A stretch of 64,000 bases of DNA from Thuidium tamariscinum (GCA_947034885.2 OX344758.2:6698501-6762500), one strand, 5' to 3'; positions 46,463-58,675 are shown, numbered from the stretch's first letter. The notes: generated by a model from the sequence alone, not told the origin. A program made the numbers and translations.

Positions 46463-46843
46463 ATGTCCACATTTAACAAGAACAATGTGATTGTGGGGCT
46501 TTCTTTTAAGCAAACAATAATATTAGTTTCATTGCTAAAAAATATGAAAATACTAAATAGAGGGGAAATTAAACAAAATTATCAAAATGAAATAAATAAT
46601 GAACTCAAAAAGGTTTGCCTAAGCAACCATCCTTGGTTAGCCACGGGTTTGCCTAAGTCCTATGTGGATGATAGTAGAAAAATTAGAAGAGAACTTGTGT
46701 CCACATTGTGTGAAATCTTCATACAAAACAAAAAATCACACTTGATTCCCTTTGTCTATTCTACTTACCATGCCAAGTTGGATAGGAAAGGTCATCTTCA
46801 ATTAAATCCACTAAAATACAAGCCAAAAGAAGGATATTACTAG
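46463..46843 (+). CDS. Open frame of 126 codons crossing the palindrome's inner edge
   Basis: Starts MSTFNKNNVIVGLSFKQT at an ATG and ends KPKEGYY. The first 68 or so codons lie in the arm, so they recur in the right arm, where the frame ends differently after LPKSYVA. The rest lies in the unique spacer (SHLIPFVYSTYHAKLDRKGH). AT-rich and without motifs; it may be chance or the fragment of an older unit cut by the rearrangement. Confidence 0.2.
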   Translation: MSTFNKNNVIVGLSFKQTIILVSLLKNMKILNRGEIKQNYQNEINNELKKVCLSNHPWLATGLPKSYVDDSRKIRRELVSTLCEIFIQNKKSHLIPFVYSTYHAKLDRKGHLQLNPLKYKPKEGYY

Positions 46844-49800
46844 AAAATGAACAAATGAAAGAAAAGTATGTAGATGAAAATTGAGAGACAAAATTATGTG
46901 ATAGTGTGTACTTGTTACAAAGAATAGATTTTATTTTACCAATTTTGACTTTCAAAGTTGTAGGAATTCAAATTTGCATACATAAAGATTTGATCCTATA
47001 GTTGTTGGAAGTTCTTTATAGGATTTTTTTAATTTGAAAGATGCACAAAAAACAAAGTCAATAATATTCTATTTGACTATGTAACCTTGCAAAAACTAGA
47101 TGCCCTATAAGATACTATGTATTTAGAAAAGGTCTGTTATAATCTTTAGGGTCTTTGACTATGTTTTCAACAAAAATGCTCCAAAAGTACCATTCTAAAT
47201 ACAAAAACATAATTTTTCAAAAATGATAAAAATAATTTTCTTACAATATTCTTTTACAACCAAAAAATAATAATTTCTTCTTAAAAGGACAATTTTTCTA
47301 AAATTTTCAAATTTACTTTTAGAATCATTATTCACTTACCCCCTCCTATCAACTACAATATTTTAGTATGTTGTAACTACTTGGATTGAAGACGAACACA
47401 ATCCAAAACCAAAATTTGAATTGACTCTGAGGATGACATGTACACCTTCTATCACTAGAATGTCTTTGTGACGAACAAACCATTGAAAAATATTCCTAAA
47501 TGCAATTTTTGTAGTAGTGAAGGCAATGTAGGTTGTACTTAGAGTGGATAGTCACTCACAAGGGTTTTTTCAATTAAATATATTAATTATTTAATATAAT
47601 ACATGTGTCACTTTTTGGTACGCTATCAAAGTTTTATGTATGTTGTAGATAGTAAGAGGCATCTTTAGGAGGAACCATGTCAAAAACAATGAAAACCATA
47701 CATGATTTATTGAAAGGATACATGTGTCAATTTTCCATTGGTTGTAAGAATTTTATACATATTTTAAAAGGGATATAGTACACATTTTTCTATTGAACGT
47801 AAAACTTTTACATTCAATCTGAAACCCTAATTTCTTCAACAACTTTGTCTTCAATCTCATGTCTCATTCTCCTTAGTTGTCCCTTCATGCTCCTATACTA
47901 TCTACAAATGACAAAGAAAGCATCATAAATACAAAAACAAGTGAATAAAAAGCATCAACAACAAGAATAACGAAGACAATCAAATAATGACAATAATACA
48001 ACTATCATAAAATGTCAACATTCAAAATTTCAAACATACTCTAATACTAAATTCCTTATTCAAAATTCACAAGCACTTCATTCAACCACAATTCAATTGA
48101 AAGAGTCAACATGCTTACAAATCGAGATACAAATTGCCAAACCCTAAATCTTCTAATTCACCTCCAAATACTACATGTAGTGATGCAAATTGCTTAACAT
48201 GACGTTGTAGTGCAAAATCTTTTTCTACATGCATCAAGTTGGTTTTCTACTTTTGAAAATGATATCAAAATTACAAGCAAATACAAAACAATAGGTAGTT
48301 GGCTCTTCCAAAAGAATATAATAGCTAACAACTAAGTGAAACACTTAAGGTCTTATGTTTCATCTTTGGCTTACCTTTTGTATTTTGGTTTGCTTTGTCT
48401 CCTTCCATAAAGAGCTTAGTATTGTTGGCTTATTGCACAATAAGAAAAAATAAAAAATCATAGGTCATAGCATGTTGCATTAAAAATAGCTTTCAAAAAT
48501 TAAAAACTTCAAATAGTACTTGCAATGAAATATTGCTTGTTTAGAGGATCATTGCCATGACATTTGAACTCTCTTTAATGATTACAAAGAAGAACATATT
48601 CATCACTCAAATGTACTCTCCATTAAGTAGCAACAACAACAATAATTAAAGCAAGAGCAATGATCATGTACTAATAGGGAAGAAAGATGTTAAAAAAGAT
48701 TTGAATAGTCAAGTAATGTTAAGGAAAGAATGTGCATCCTTTGAACATTAAATCGTATATTTGTAAAACCTTTGATTAGTATCCTCCCACTAAAATCTTC
48801 TCATTGGTAAGAGGGCTTGAATGCACCATGGATGGTAACATCAACAACCACCAAAATCTTTTTATACTTTGCAAAGGGGGGGAGAAAAGACGTAGTTTGT
48901 AAACACCATAGATAGTTTTTGCCATAGCCTTCAAAGATCAATTGAATTTCCATGGCTTCAAATGCCCTCAAAATAGCCAAATGGCATTATGGCAATTTTT
49001 TGGTCTATAGTCTTTCAATAGTTATAAAAATTTAATTTTTAACACTCCAAAACTCTATAGTTCATTGACAATTCATCTTTATCACATGGATGAGCAAATT
49101 ACATTTTGGATTCACAAGAAAAATGTGCATCTAAGAATTTAAATTATAGTTCAAAAAAGTAAACAATAAAATTCTAGTATTTGACTAAAATCTCAAAACC
49201 ACAACTTGGTTTAAAGAGTTTTTAGAGTTGACAATAACTCATTGCAATCTTTGAAAGAACTTGTTGAAGAATTTTTCAACAAACCCAAAAATGTGGTAGA
49301 ATCTAATAGTAGAAACCAAAAGGTTTATTTATGTATTCTTCAAAAGTTGAAAAAAGTTGATTAAAACTATTCAATATTGGTTTGAAAAGAAGGTCCACAA
49401 GAACCTTTCAACCATAGTATAAGAGTAAATGGTTAAAATTCTCAACACTAGCAATATCCCATAAGGATAGTCATATGTAGGTATTGTAATCACTTGTATA
49501 TAGATCCAACGAAGGTGAGTGAAAAGCTTTCTTTGGAAGCGTTGTCTTCAACTTTTTTCGCAAGTATTGTCTTAAGCTTTCTTCACAAGTGTTTGCCTAT
49601 GTAGTAGGGAGATAGATTTTAAAGGTCAAACCCTTACCTTTAAGTTTGTGTTATGTTTGATTTTTTGTTTATGAACTTTGAACATTAAATTTTAGTTCAA
49701 GCAATTTTTCCAATTTTCAAAGTTGTATACTTTATAGAGTAGGGTTTCAATTTTAGGCAATGAAGGTTTGGTTTGCCAATGTAAAATTATTACTCAGTCG

Positions 49801-50031
49801 TTCATTCTTATACTTTTTATCAATACATTGTGTCAATTTTCAAGCGTTGGTTTCTTAGTTGTGCCAAATGCATGCTATATTTTGGTGGAGTTTGTAAAGG
49901 TGAGTGAAGGATACATCTAATGTTGATGGGTATTGTTATGTTGTAGTATAGTTGTTTGTTTTTGTGTCCAATAAGTTTGTTGATGAAGTTGTGTTTCATT
50001 GTGTAGTGAACACTTGGCAAGCTTTGGCAAG
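46844..50031. other. Palindrome spacer, left part; AT-rich, no gene recognised
   Basis: Unique sequence between the arms. Weak internal direct repeats of ACATGTGTCA type near 47,602-47,725 and AAGCTTTCTT near 49,530-49,580. No transposon end or coding sequence was found before the candidate gene at 50,032. Confidence 0.4.
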
Positions 50032-50619
50032 ATGAAAAACACCTATTCAAATCCCAAAGCTTTATTTGCAAACTTCTTGGAAAACTCCATTTTGGAATGG
50101 GTCAGTGGTGAAGAGTTATTGATAGATTTAAAAGTCCAACTAGGGGAGGAAGTTCAAACGTATGTTGAAGAGCAATTGAAAGGAATGGTGCTTCCTAATA
50201 TTGTGCATGTACCGATATTGCTTGGAGAAATTGCGGAGGTGCTTGATGTGCCCCCTGAAAATCCCAAATTTGAGGTAATAGCTTTCAAATTTGTCTCAAT
50301 AAGTGTTTCATCGAGGTTCCTACTCTTGAAGTGTAAACAATTTTGTTGGAATTTGTCTCAAGTCTTAATAGATGAATTGATTCACCAATAGATAGGGTGA
50401 TGGATAAATGTACACTAATTTACTTGGCTATATGTATAGTGTGTTGGCAAAGATGAATTGGAGAAACAACTCCAAGATGAAGATTTGTGCGATGGATTTG
50501 AATTGGTGCAAGACAATGATTTATGTTCTGAAGTTAGACTAGTCCAAAGTAGGGATATGTGGAGTGGAATTAGCCTTTTCCAAAGTGATGATCAATGGAT
50601 GTATTGGAGTTGGAGTTAG
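50032..50619 (+). CDS. Candidate two-exon gene in the palindrome spacer, 140 aa, unknown
   Basis: Exon 1 (50,032-50,274) reads MKNTYSNPKALFANFLENSI, then LEWVSGEELLIDLKVQLGEE and, further on, PILLGEIAEVLDVPPENPKFE, ending at a GTAATA donor. A 165 bp intron ends TATGTATAG at 50,439. Exon 2 (50,440-50,619) continues in phase 0 with CVGKDELEKQLQDEDLCDGF and stops at TAG. The product is acidic with a leucine-rich helical middle. Phase agreement across the intron and protein-like composition support it. It has no recognised family and could be a transposon fragment. The frame is also open upstream to 49,999 but without an ATG. Confidence 0.4.
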
Positions 50620-52005
50620 ACTATTCCAAGGTGCCCTAGTAGCCTTAGATTGCTCTATGGTGATGATTTGTGTTCCAAGTAGAGGATGTTTGAAATGGAG
50701 TTAAAGAGCTCTACACAAATGACGTTTGAAATGTTTTTTATTACATGAAGAACCTTCCATTGAGAAATTAAAGCATTGATTTATCTCCAAAGAGTCATGA
50801 AAGTTTTTTTGTTTTGTTTTGTTTTAATTTGGTCATTGATTATGAGTTTTGAGTCTTGATTCTAAACTACATTTAGATCTATCTTGGCTAACAATTGAGC
50901 TTAAGGATGAGAAAATCTTGGGTCAATCTTGAGAAGTGGTCTCTTTTCTATACACAAGTGGTTGAACTCATTATTTAAACTTGATGGTTTACTTAAGCTT
51001 TCTTGTTACAATTGAATTGATGTAATTGATTTCATGTGGATTGTTTGTTTGTTGGAGTGGATCATTGCTTTTCAATGTGAAATGTAGGTGCAAACATTAG
51101 GAAGTTCATGACTAGTCTTGTTGGTAAAATATAGATGCTAAATTTGTTGAAGATGCTTCTTTTAGGATGATGTGCAAACAAGTTATGAAATTTCCAAGTA
51201 GTAAGAAAATATATACTTGATATTGATCCTACCTTTCATAAACAATAGGTTAAGATTTTTGAAAATATTTTTAGGGGCTTCTTTTAATAATAGGTCAAAA
51301 AAAGGTACAATTACCTTAACACTAGATCCAAACAAAATCTCAAGTATGTAAAGAATCAAGGGGCGACCAAGGAAACTATTGAATAAACTAGATAAAGAAA
51401 AATCTCATCCAAAAAAACAACCAACCTCGTTACAAGACACTTTATCCCCATAGCATTGGCTTGCTTTTCAAGTTAGGTAGCTGTTCAAACTTCCTTAAGT
51501 ACCTTTTGTCCATTCAAAGCCTCAAGCTACCCTTTGGTCCACAACCAATAAAGGATTTGACATTAAAGTGAGAAATTAGACTTGTTCCCATGCAATTAGG
51601 CTCATGAGTAGCATAAAGATTTTTGGTAATATCATTGTCCAAAATTGACACAATGCGGGGGTCAACAAGAAGGGTGTACAAATTTTCAAAGTTTTGGGGT
51701 AGTCTTTTGCTAATCCTATTTCAACCAAGACCAAAGACATTAGAGAAAATATGGAATTTCTACTAGGCTGCTAAGAAGTGCCAGAGGGAATCCATTGATA
51801 ACAATTATTTTTGCTTCATAGTTTTTTTCCCCTATTGTCATTCATGTTAGTTTTGTAGGTGTCAGAACATTTAATCGCAAAGGAAATTAAAAAAAAATTA
51901 AAGTTGCAACTTCCAACTTTGGGGTGGATTGTCAAAGCGGGAGCATGTAATTTCTCCCTAATAGCCCTAGAATTAAAAAAAGGGGAGAAGCTCACAAATA
52001 GTTTG
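50620..52005. other. Palindrome spacer, right part; no gene recognised
   Basis: Follows the candidate gene and may begin with its 3' UTR. Near 51,973-51,990 there is a purine tract (AATTAAAAAAAGGGGAGAAG) like an LTR retroelement polypurine tract, but no LTR or coding remnant was found beside it. The palindrome edge lies 16 bp to its right. Confidence 0.35.
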
Positions 52006-52315
52006 CCACATAGGACTTAGGCAAACCCGTGGCTAACCAAGGATGGTTGCTTAGGCAAACCTTTTTGAGTTCATTATTTATTTCATTTTGATAATTTTGT
52101 TTAATTTCCCCTCTATTTAGTATTTTCATATTTTTTAGCAATGAAACTAATATTATTGTTTGCTTAAAAGAAAGCCCCACAATCACATTGTTCTTGTTAA
52201 ATGTGGACATTGGATGCAAAATTTATGTTTAGTGGGAGGCCTCCCGCTTGGTTAAGCACTTGGTCATTCAGGGTTTTCTCACAGTGCCTAGCATTGCAAC
52301 AAAAAATTCCAGTGC

Positions 52316-52480
52316 ATGGCACCGGAAGAAGTGCCAACCCGTGGAAGAGGGACTTTCTATGCTGTCAAGAAAGAGGAAATGACAAAGGACCAGTGCTTAG
52401 AACTAACAGCACTTCGAATTGGACTCGCACTGCGTGAGGACACTTTTGGTCCCTGGGGCGCTTCGGGGAATCGGGGTTAA
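52316..52480 (+). CDS. Possible small ORF, 54 codons, upstream of copy C
   Basis: Mirror of 46,193-46,357. ATG at 52,316, same direction as carrier copy C and 1.2 kb upstream. The frame stays open leftward to 52,292, after an in-frame TAG. A GTGAGGAC site inside (near 52,432) could be a donor, so it might be a first exon. Function unknown. Confidence 0.25.
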   Translation: MAPEEVPTRGRGTFYAVKKEEMTKDQCLELTALRIGLALREDTFGPWGASGNRG

Positions 52481-52767
52481 GCTGCACATGAGTCCGGAGG
52501 AAGTGTGGGAACTTGGGGAACATCAATCAGGGCAACGATTGGCAGGGCGACACCACAACGGGCGGAATCGCGGGGCGCCCGGGGAACGACAGCTCTCCAG
52601 GACACGGAGGGCCAATCCAGGCCGTCCATCCATACGGACGACTCCCAGTCACCGGTTCCAGGGCCCACTCCGGGAACGGAATCCCGGATGCAGCCGGTTC
52701 CCGACGGGTCCCCGGAACCGGTCTTCCCCAGGGACTGCCCGGCCCGCGGGGGCGTCCAGGTTAAACA
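52433..52767. other. Very GC-rich tract upstream of carrier C
   Basis: Identical in inverse orientation to 45,906-46,240. Overlapping frames on both strands reflect base composition. Absent upstream of copy A, where homology stops earlier. Confidence 0.35.
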
Positions 52768-53695
52768 GTTGTTGACACCAAGGCCGAAACCCTGAAGCTC
52801 CTCACGCCCTCTTTCGTTTCGGTGCTCTTGGTTTCTTCATCGCCGCCGCTCGTTCCTACCCTCTTCGCAGGGTCTGCTGGTACGTCCCTGCGCATGCGCT
52901 TCCCCTTGTTTGCTTGTTTCAGGGAGTTCTTAGAATGCTGGATTGTTTGATGCTTCCCATTTTTTTTCCGGCGGAGTATTCGTCGACATTCGTTTTGGGA
53001 GTCGCTTGGGGTTTCGTGGTCACGCGATCCTTCGAGAAGATGACCTCGGTTCGACTTTTTCGGGTTCGTTTGGGACACGAAGAACTCGATCGGTTTTCGG
53101 GAACGGTTTCCTTCTCGTGTGCGTGGCTTCGTGGTTAGACTAGCGCGGAAACCTAGAAAAGGGTGTGTGTTAGAATTGTGTCGTTTGCGATGTGGTTTAG
53201 GGCGTGGAGTCGCGATCTAGCTTTGGGAGTTGTCTTCCGGCTTGATGCTGTCGTGCCGTGATTCTGGACGATGGTGTAGCGTGTGTTCTCGATGAAGGTC
53301 GTGTTGAATGCGTGTATCTAGAATTTGTGGGATTCTAGTAATGCGACATCGCTGGGTCAATGGCACGTCGTTTTGGCGGTGCCCTGGCGAATACGGTGGT
53401 CGAATGTCACCGTTGAGACGGCAGATATCGATGTTCGCCGCACGGGGCAGCGAATGTGCGTGGGCGAATGCGAGCCGATGCCCAGCTTAGGCTGATCTAG
53501 AATTTAGGTTTCCGACTGGAGATGTGGTTTTCCGTCTCTGTCGACATGTGTTTGCTAGCAATTGCCTTTCTTGACTGCGCTGGAATGGGCGGGTGGAGGG
53601 CAATGTGCGAATGTTTCGTGAATTACCGCTGGTTGTTGTGCCGGATTCTGACGGAGTGTTGAGGTTGGTGAGCAGGAAGTGAGCATTTTTTCGGG
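52768..53695 (+). promoter_or_regulatory. 5' UTR/promoter region of carrier copy C
   Basis: Mirror of 44,978-45,905. Pyrimidine-rich from about 52,798 (CTCCTCACGCCCTCTTTCGT), followed by a CTG|GTACGT donor-like site near 52,880. The ATG of the carrier is at 53,696, preceded by AGCATTTTTTCGGG. Confidence 0.35.
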
Positions 53696-55019
53696 ATGGC
53701 GGAATCACCCCGGTGTCCGAGCGTGGTGACTAAAATGGCGGGGTACTCGTATTTGGGATCCCTACTGGCGCCCAGCCGTCGTGCCATGCACTCGGCTCCC
53801 GAGTACAGCACTCCGTTCGCCGCCGCGGCCAAGCTGGGTGCGTTGCCTCGGCAGAGCGGGTTCGGCGCGTTGTGCCCGATCGACTTGACGGGCGGGAGGA
53901 ATTTGTCGTCGCAGGTGTTCGTGCCTGCTGCGGGCGAGAAGACTTTCGCTTCGTTCATGACTGACTTTTTGATGGGCGGCGTGTCCGCGGCGGTGTCGAA
54001 GACGGCCGCGGCTCCGATCGAGCGCGTGAAGCTCCTGATCCAGAACCAGGACGAGATGTTGAAGTCGGGTCGTCTGTCTCACCCGTACAAGGGCATCGGC
54101 GAGTGCTTCGGTCGCACGATCAAGGACGAGGGCGTGATAGCTCTGTGGCGCGGCAATTTGGCGAACGTGATCCGTTACTTCCCGACGCAGGCGCTGAACT
54201 TCGCGTTCAAGGATTACTTCAAGTCCCTGTTCGGGTACAAGAAGGACAAGGACGGTTACTGGAAGTGGTTCGCGGGCAACCTGGCTTCCGGAGGTGCCGC
54301 GGGAGCTTCGTCGCTCCTGTTCGTGTACTCTTTGGACTACGCTCGTACCCGTCTGGCGAACGACGCGAAGTCTTCGAAGAAGGGCGGCGGCGATCGTCAG
54401 TTCAACGGTCTGGCGGACGTGTACAAGAAGACTCTGGCGACGGACGGCATCGCGGGTCTGTACCGCGGTTTCGCGATTTCTTGCGCGGGCATCATCGTGT
54501 ACCGCGGTCTTTACTTCGGAATCTACGACTCTCTGAAGCCCGTGGTGTTGGTGGGCAACCTTGAGGTGAGTGCTTCGTGGATGACGGTGTCGTTTTTATG
54601 TTCGTGAGTCTGCGGAGTCGCGGACCGCCGGTATCCCGAGGGGTGGAATGCGTTTGTTGATTTCCCCCGCAGAACGAGGGGACGGTGGGTTGACGTTTCT
54701 GTTTGTTTTGTTTTGTTGGCAGGGTAACTTTTTGGCCAGTTTCTTGCTGGGTTGGGGTATCACGATCGGAGCCGGTTTGGCGTCGTACCCGATCGATACG
54801 GTTCGTCGTAGGATGATGATGACTTCCGGCGAGGCGGTGAAGTACAGCGGTTCTCTTGACGCGTTCCGTCAGATCATTGCGAAGGAGGGCACGAAGTCTT
54901 TGTTCAAGGGTGCGGGTGCGAACATCTTGCGTGCGGTGGCGGGCGCGGGAGTGTTGTCCGGTTACGACCAGTTGCAGATCTTGCTTTTGGGGAAGGCTTA
55001 TTCGGGCGGGAGCGGCTGA
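53696..55019 (+). CDS. AAC: Mitochondrial ADP/ATP carrier, copy C
   Basis: Exon 1 is 53,696-54,565 (290 codons, ending GNLE). The intron is 54,566-54,722 (GTGAGT to GGCAG). Exon 2 is 54,723-55,019 (98 codons plus TGA, starting [11 protein letters not shown]). The 388-residue product is identical to copy B. Six membrane helices in three repeats are expected for the family. Carrier motifs are at 107, 211 and 312-323, with the nucleotide-carrier hallmark RRRMMM intact. High GC and a strong preference for G or C at third positions contrast with the AT-rich surroundings. Confidence 0.95.
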
Positions 55020-56223
55020 GTCTGAGTATTTCGGAAGGTAGGGGATAATGATGAATTTGGACAATAATTTGGCATCGAGTAGTTGCTGGATTTAGATTCA
55101 AGGGGATTCTCGTTCGTTTTCTCCATTTGAGTTCGCCGGGGCGTAGGATTGGTGCTTTAGATTGGCATCGTGTACTGTGTTTCCCGAACTTCGTAAGTGG
55201 GGAGTCGCATGAGCTCCCTCTCTTTTTTTTCCACACTGGTATCTGTTTCCTCTGTTTCTGTTGGGTTTATTTTTTCCTGGTTGTATTTGTGATGTCTTCG
55301 GAAGTGTTAATCGGTGTATTGTGCTTCTTTGTGTATTTATCCTAATTTTCTGTGGGACGTGGAGGAATTTGGCTATTTCCTTTTTCTTTGGTTTGGAATT
55401 GCTTTTTGGACCTCTTTGTTTTGTTTCTAATGGAGTAGATCTTTTTTCTCTAGTTTGAAGATTTCACTTGTTGAAATGACTTGGTTTCGTGTGTGCTGGC
55501 ATGATCTGTTGTCTTCTCCAAGTATCTGAGGTTTTTGTCTTGCAGGTCAATTTGTCCTGCCTCTTCCAATTAGAGGGTGTAGATCTTCCGCATTCCTATT
55601 GTAGTGTGTTCTTATTGTTGAGATTCGGTCAAGCCAAGCAGCCCAGTGATAACAGCATTTGGTGATCCTGAATGTAACTTGGAGCATGAGCAGATTAGTG
55701 ATTCCAGTGTGGATTTTTTTCCTTGTGGCTTGGGAGTGTTCTCTAGCATGTAGTTTGCTTGTTGAGTATTGATGTCCTTGGGAAGTCATTTACGTTTGTG
55801 AATTGTGATGGTTTTTGTTTTCTGTCGTTAAAGATGGTTGACCTAGTTTTTTGCATTTCTGAGTTGCATGATGATTGAATGAAACCTGCTTCTTGATTCA
55901 TGATTCGTGATGTGTGGATGTGATTGGAGTCTCCTTTAGTTCACATGGACGAACACTTTTTGTGTGTCTGGATGGTCGGAGGCATAATGCAGGTTTAGCT
56001 TGTAGTGGTTTGAACTGAGGGGCACTTCATAATACTGGTGTCACCTCGAGAGCTGAATCTATGAGTGAAACGGTCGAATGCGGAGAGGAAACATAATTAG
56101 GCTCACTTTATGAATGCGTTGGGGCTGGATGGAAGGCCCTTCTTGATTCCTAGTTGTTTAGGTCCTCCACTGGCTCCAGTTTAGATGTTCAGCTGCAGTG
56201 GATGGAAAGCTGTGAGTGCACTG
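55020..56223 (+). other. 3' region of carrier copy C
   Basis: Mirror of 42,450-43,653. Starts with a GTAGGGG donor-like site at 55,037. A clear acceptor-like TTTTTGTCTTGCAG lies near 55,545, so a 3' UTR intron of about 500 bp is possible. Short frames here are not supported as genes. Confidence 0.35.
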
Positions 56224-56543
56224 TCGTGCTCACGCCAAATATCAACATTATGTGGGGTATTTTTAGCTTGCATACTTCGAGAGAGAGTTTTGGGGTTTTG
56301 ATTTTCTGAGTTTCGATTCTGGTGTTTTGATGAGGAGTTGAGGTAGATTCTGCATTTGAGTCTGTTTTTTTCAATTGGGTTTTTTCATCTTTGCATTCTG
56401 ATGAAGCAGAGAACCAGAATTGAAAACTAATTTAAGGAGGATACTTTATCTTGTGTTGATTTATTATGGTAGAGGTGTTCATGATCAAATGAGTTGATCC
56501 TATATTCCTATGAAGATATTATTAGTGACACTTACTTTATCCT
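56224..56543. repeat. Right outer flank of the palindrome
   Basis: Inverse of 41,777-42,070 with about 93% identity in the best part and several small indels, and without the hAT insertion. Marks the step out of the near-perfect arm. Confidence 0.6.
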
Positions 56544-57437
56544 TTAACCCCTAAAGGATTAGCCCACCAAATTTGGCAACATCGTGATTCTGGGCAGGGA
56601 TGCTTGGTGGGTGATTTCTCTATTTTTGGCTGATATTGTAGGAGGTGGGGATGAGGAATATCTTTCATGTGTACTAAAATTTAGGACATTTGGAAGTATG
56701 AGGTAAAAAGTTATGGCCTTTTATGTTACTTTTTTCCATAAATAGGCAGAAACAAAAATTTGAAATTAGTTTTCTTCATTTTTGTGTGCATGGAAAGCTT
56801 TGAATCATTCTGTTACGGTCAGTGAGTCAAAAGTTGTGAGTTTTTTTGTTTTGGTGGTATTTATGGATTCTCTATTCTAAAATAAACTTCCAAGTCCTTT
56901 TTTTTACTTGATTTTTAATATCTAAAAACAAAACAAAACTCTTAGGATGTAGATTGTACATTGCAACATTGTAACCATTGGGATTGGTATTTTTCAATTT
57001 TATAAATAGATTCTCAACAATTTTGTATATTGAATCATTTGCTATTTTTTCTTATATATTATTGTTTTCCTACATGTAAAATTCCAAGCAATTTGAAGTT
57101 TTTTAGTGATGTAATCTATTTTGGCCTTACCAATGAATCAAAAGACGTGCAACCACTTGGAACCATTTTTCATATGATGTTTGCCTTCTGAAGTGCATTT
57201 GGCTTGTTTTCTAGCAATGTAAAAGAAAGATTTTTGAACATTCAAGCACAAATATCTTGCAATTTATATGGTAAAATACTCTATAATTTTTTGTAGATGT
57301 CCATAAACCAATTTACTCCAAGATCCTATGGTTACAAATCTTAAGAAACGTTAAAAAAGAAATTTGGTATTGGTACAAGAAATGGCAGTTTTTGTATGTA
57401 ATTGGAGTAAACATAGTCAAGGAACTTATGAGGTTAA
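56544..57437 (+). mobile_element. TTAA-family element, 894 bp
   Basis: Starts TTAACCCCTAAAGGATTAGC and ends GAACTTATGAGGTTAA, with family blocks GGAAGCTTTGAATCATT-like and AAACCATTTGG. The mirrored copy at 41,293-41,776 is cut short, so only this side keeps the whole element. Confidence 0.65.
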
Positions 57438-57449
57438 TCCTTCATCGCC

Positions 57450-58350
57450 TAAGCTCCAAATGGGTCTAAATATATATTTGCTTTTCAAGCCTTACAAAGT
57501 TAAATGTCACTAAGATATGAAATCTCAACCATACAATCTTATAATGTGCATACTATAAATGACATGAATCAAATTTGGAGTCATTTGATTGCATAGATTG
57601 GAAAATCATTATATTTTAGTCTTGAAACAGATGCTGAAATTTTCCTAATGACATATTTGGAGGTGAAATCTGAATCCTAAACCTACTCAAATGATTAAAC
57701 TTAAAACTACAAAGTGATTCAAAACCAAAATACAAACACATTGGTGAAAAAAATTTCATTCAAATGCTTTAAATTGTTTGTAAAATGACTTTAAAATGTC
57801 AAAAAAATAGTAGAAAAGGGTACAAAAAACGCATCTATGACTACACCTCCTACTAAAATGCTTCTCAATCACTCATAACTTCTTGGATTGATATGAAATT
57901 TTAGCCACACAAACTAGACTAGAATGTGCAACTTTTCCAATAAACTTTATTAGAAACATTGTATGAGGATGAAACAAGCTGCCAAAGTTCATTGTAATCA
58001 AAAAATGTTCGGCTTTTGAACTTTGAATTGCTTCCAAACATTCAAAATAACTTATATTGCCATGAAAATTTGGCCACAGTAACAAGACTTTTAGAAGAAC
58101 ATAACCCAACAAATTTTTATTGAAAACAAGCATTGGATGAAGGAGACACAAGCCCCCAAAGTTGTAGCCATCAACTACAATTTAGTGAACTCAAAATGAA
58201 CATGTGAACTTTGATTGGCTCCCCCAATATTTGTACATCTTCGATTGATCTAAAAATTTTACTACACAAAGTAGAATTGAATGCTCAACTTCTCCAATAA
58301 ATTTTACTGAATTCAAACATTAGATGCAAAAGGTTTAGCAATTTGAATCA
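57450..58350. repeat. Dispersed repeat, inverse partner of 19.75-20.4 kb
   Basis: Shares GCTTTTCAAGCCTTA, GTGCATACTATAA and TTTGGAGGTGAAATCTGA with the reverse of 19,750-20,400. The later part is AT-rich, with the start of a leftward frame (57,873-58,151) that has no motif. Confidence 0.35.
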
Positions 58351-58466
58351 GACTGCTAGACTATGTGAGGATAACTTTTTGTCCGCTTATGCAATGAAGG
58401 GTTAAAGGTTGGGCTTGTAACCAATGATCAAGCCTCATTGCTCATCACTTAGTTTGTTGCTATTAA

Positions 58467-58469
<3 letters not shown>

Positions 58470-58522
<53 letters not shown>
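58470..58522. repeat. (TA)n microsatellite, about 50 bp
   Basis: Uninterrupted TA dinucleotides from ATGTATATATAT to TATATATATATG. Confidence 0.9.
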
Positions 58523-58526
<4 letters not shown>

Positions 58527-58675
58527 ATTTCTAATTCTTTTTCAAGTTGAAATTACATGTTTTCTTTACATTAGAAAAGTTTTAGATCCTTTGAGGAAAA
58601 TTGATTGTTATGAGAATTTTTAATGAAAAATTGAAGAAAAATCACGTCTAAACAAAATTTATTTTGAAAATTTGA

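Larger units (their letters stand above)
42450..46667. repeat. Palindrome left arm, 4.2 kb
   Basis: Exact inverted counterpart of 52,006-56,223: x maps to 98,673 minus x throughout, so there are no indels, and I found no mismatch in any stretch compared (flanks, intron, exons, upstream GC-rich tract). It contains carrier copy B and its 5' and 3' regions. The inner end is at TATGTGG (46,661-46,667). Beyond it the two sides are unrelated. Confidence 0.9.
52006..56223. repeat. Palindrome right arm, 4.2 kb
   Basis: Inverted partner of 42,450-46,667 with constant coordinate sum 98,673. Contains carrier copy C. The outer end coincides with the empty hAT target site (CAGTGCAC in reverse at about 56,216-56,223). 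Confidence 0.9.

Noticed and set aside
51973..52005. Polypurine tract at the palindrome edge as evidence of an LTR retrotransposon
   Set aside because: No TG...CA LTR, primer-binding site or coding remnant is nearby.
53762..54564. Other long frames over the carrier exons (153, 106 and 80 codons, and their mirrors near 44 and 38 kb)
   Set aside because: Shadows of the very GC-rich carrier coding sequence in other frames.
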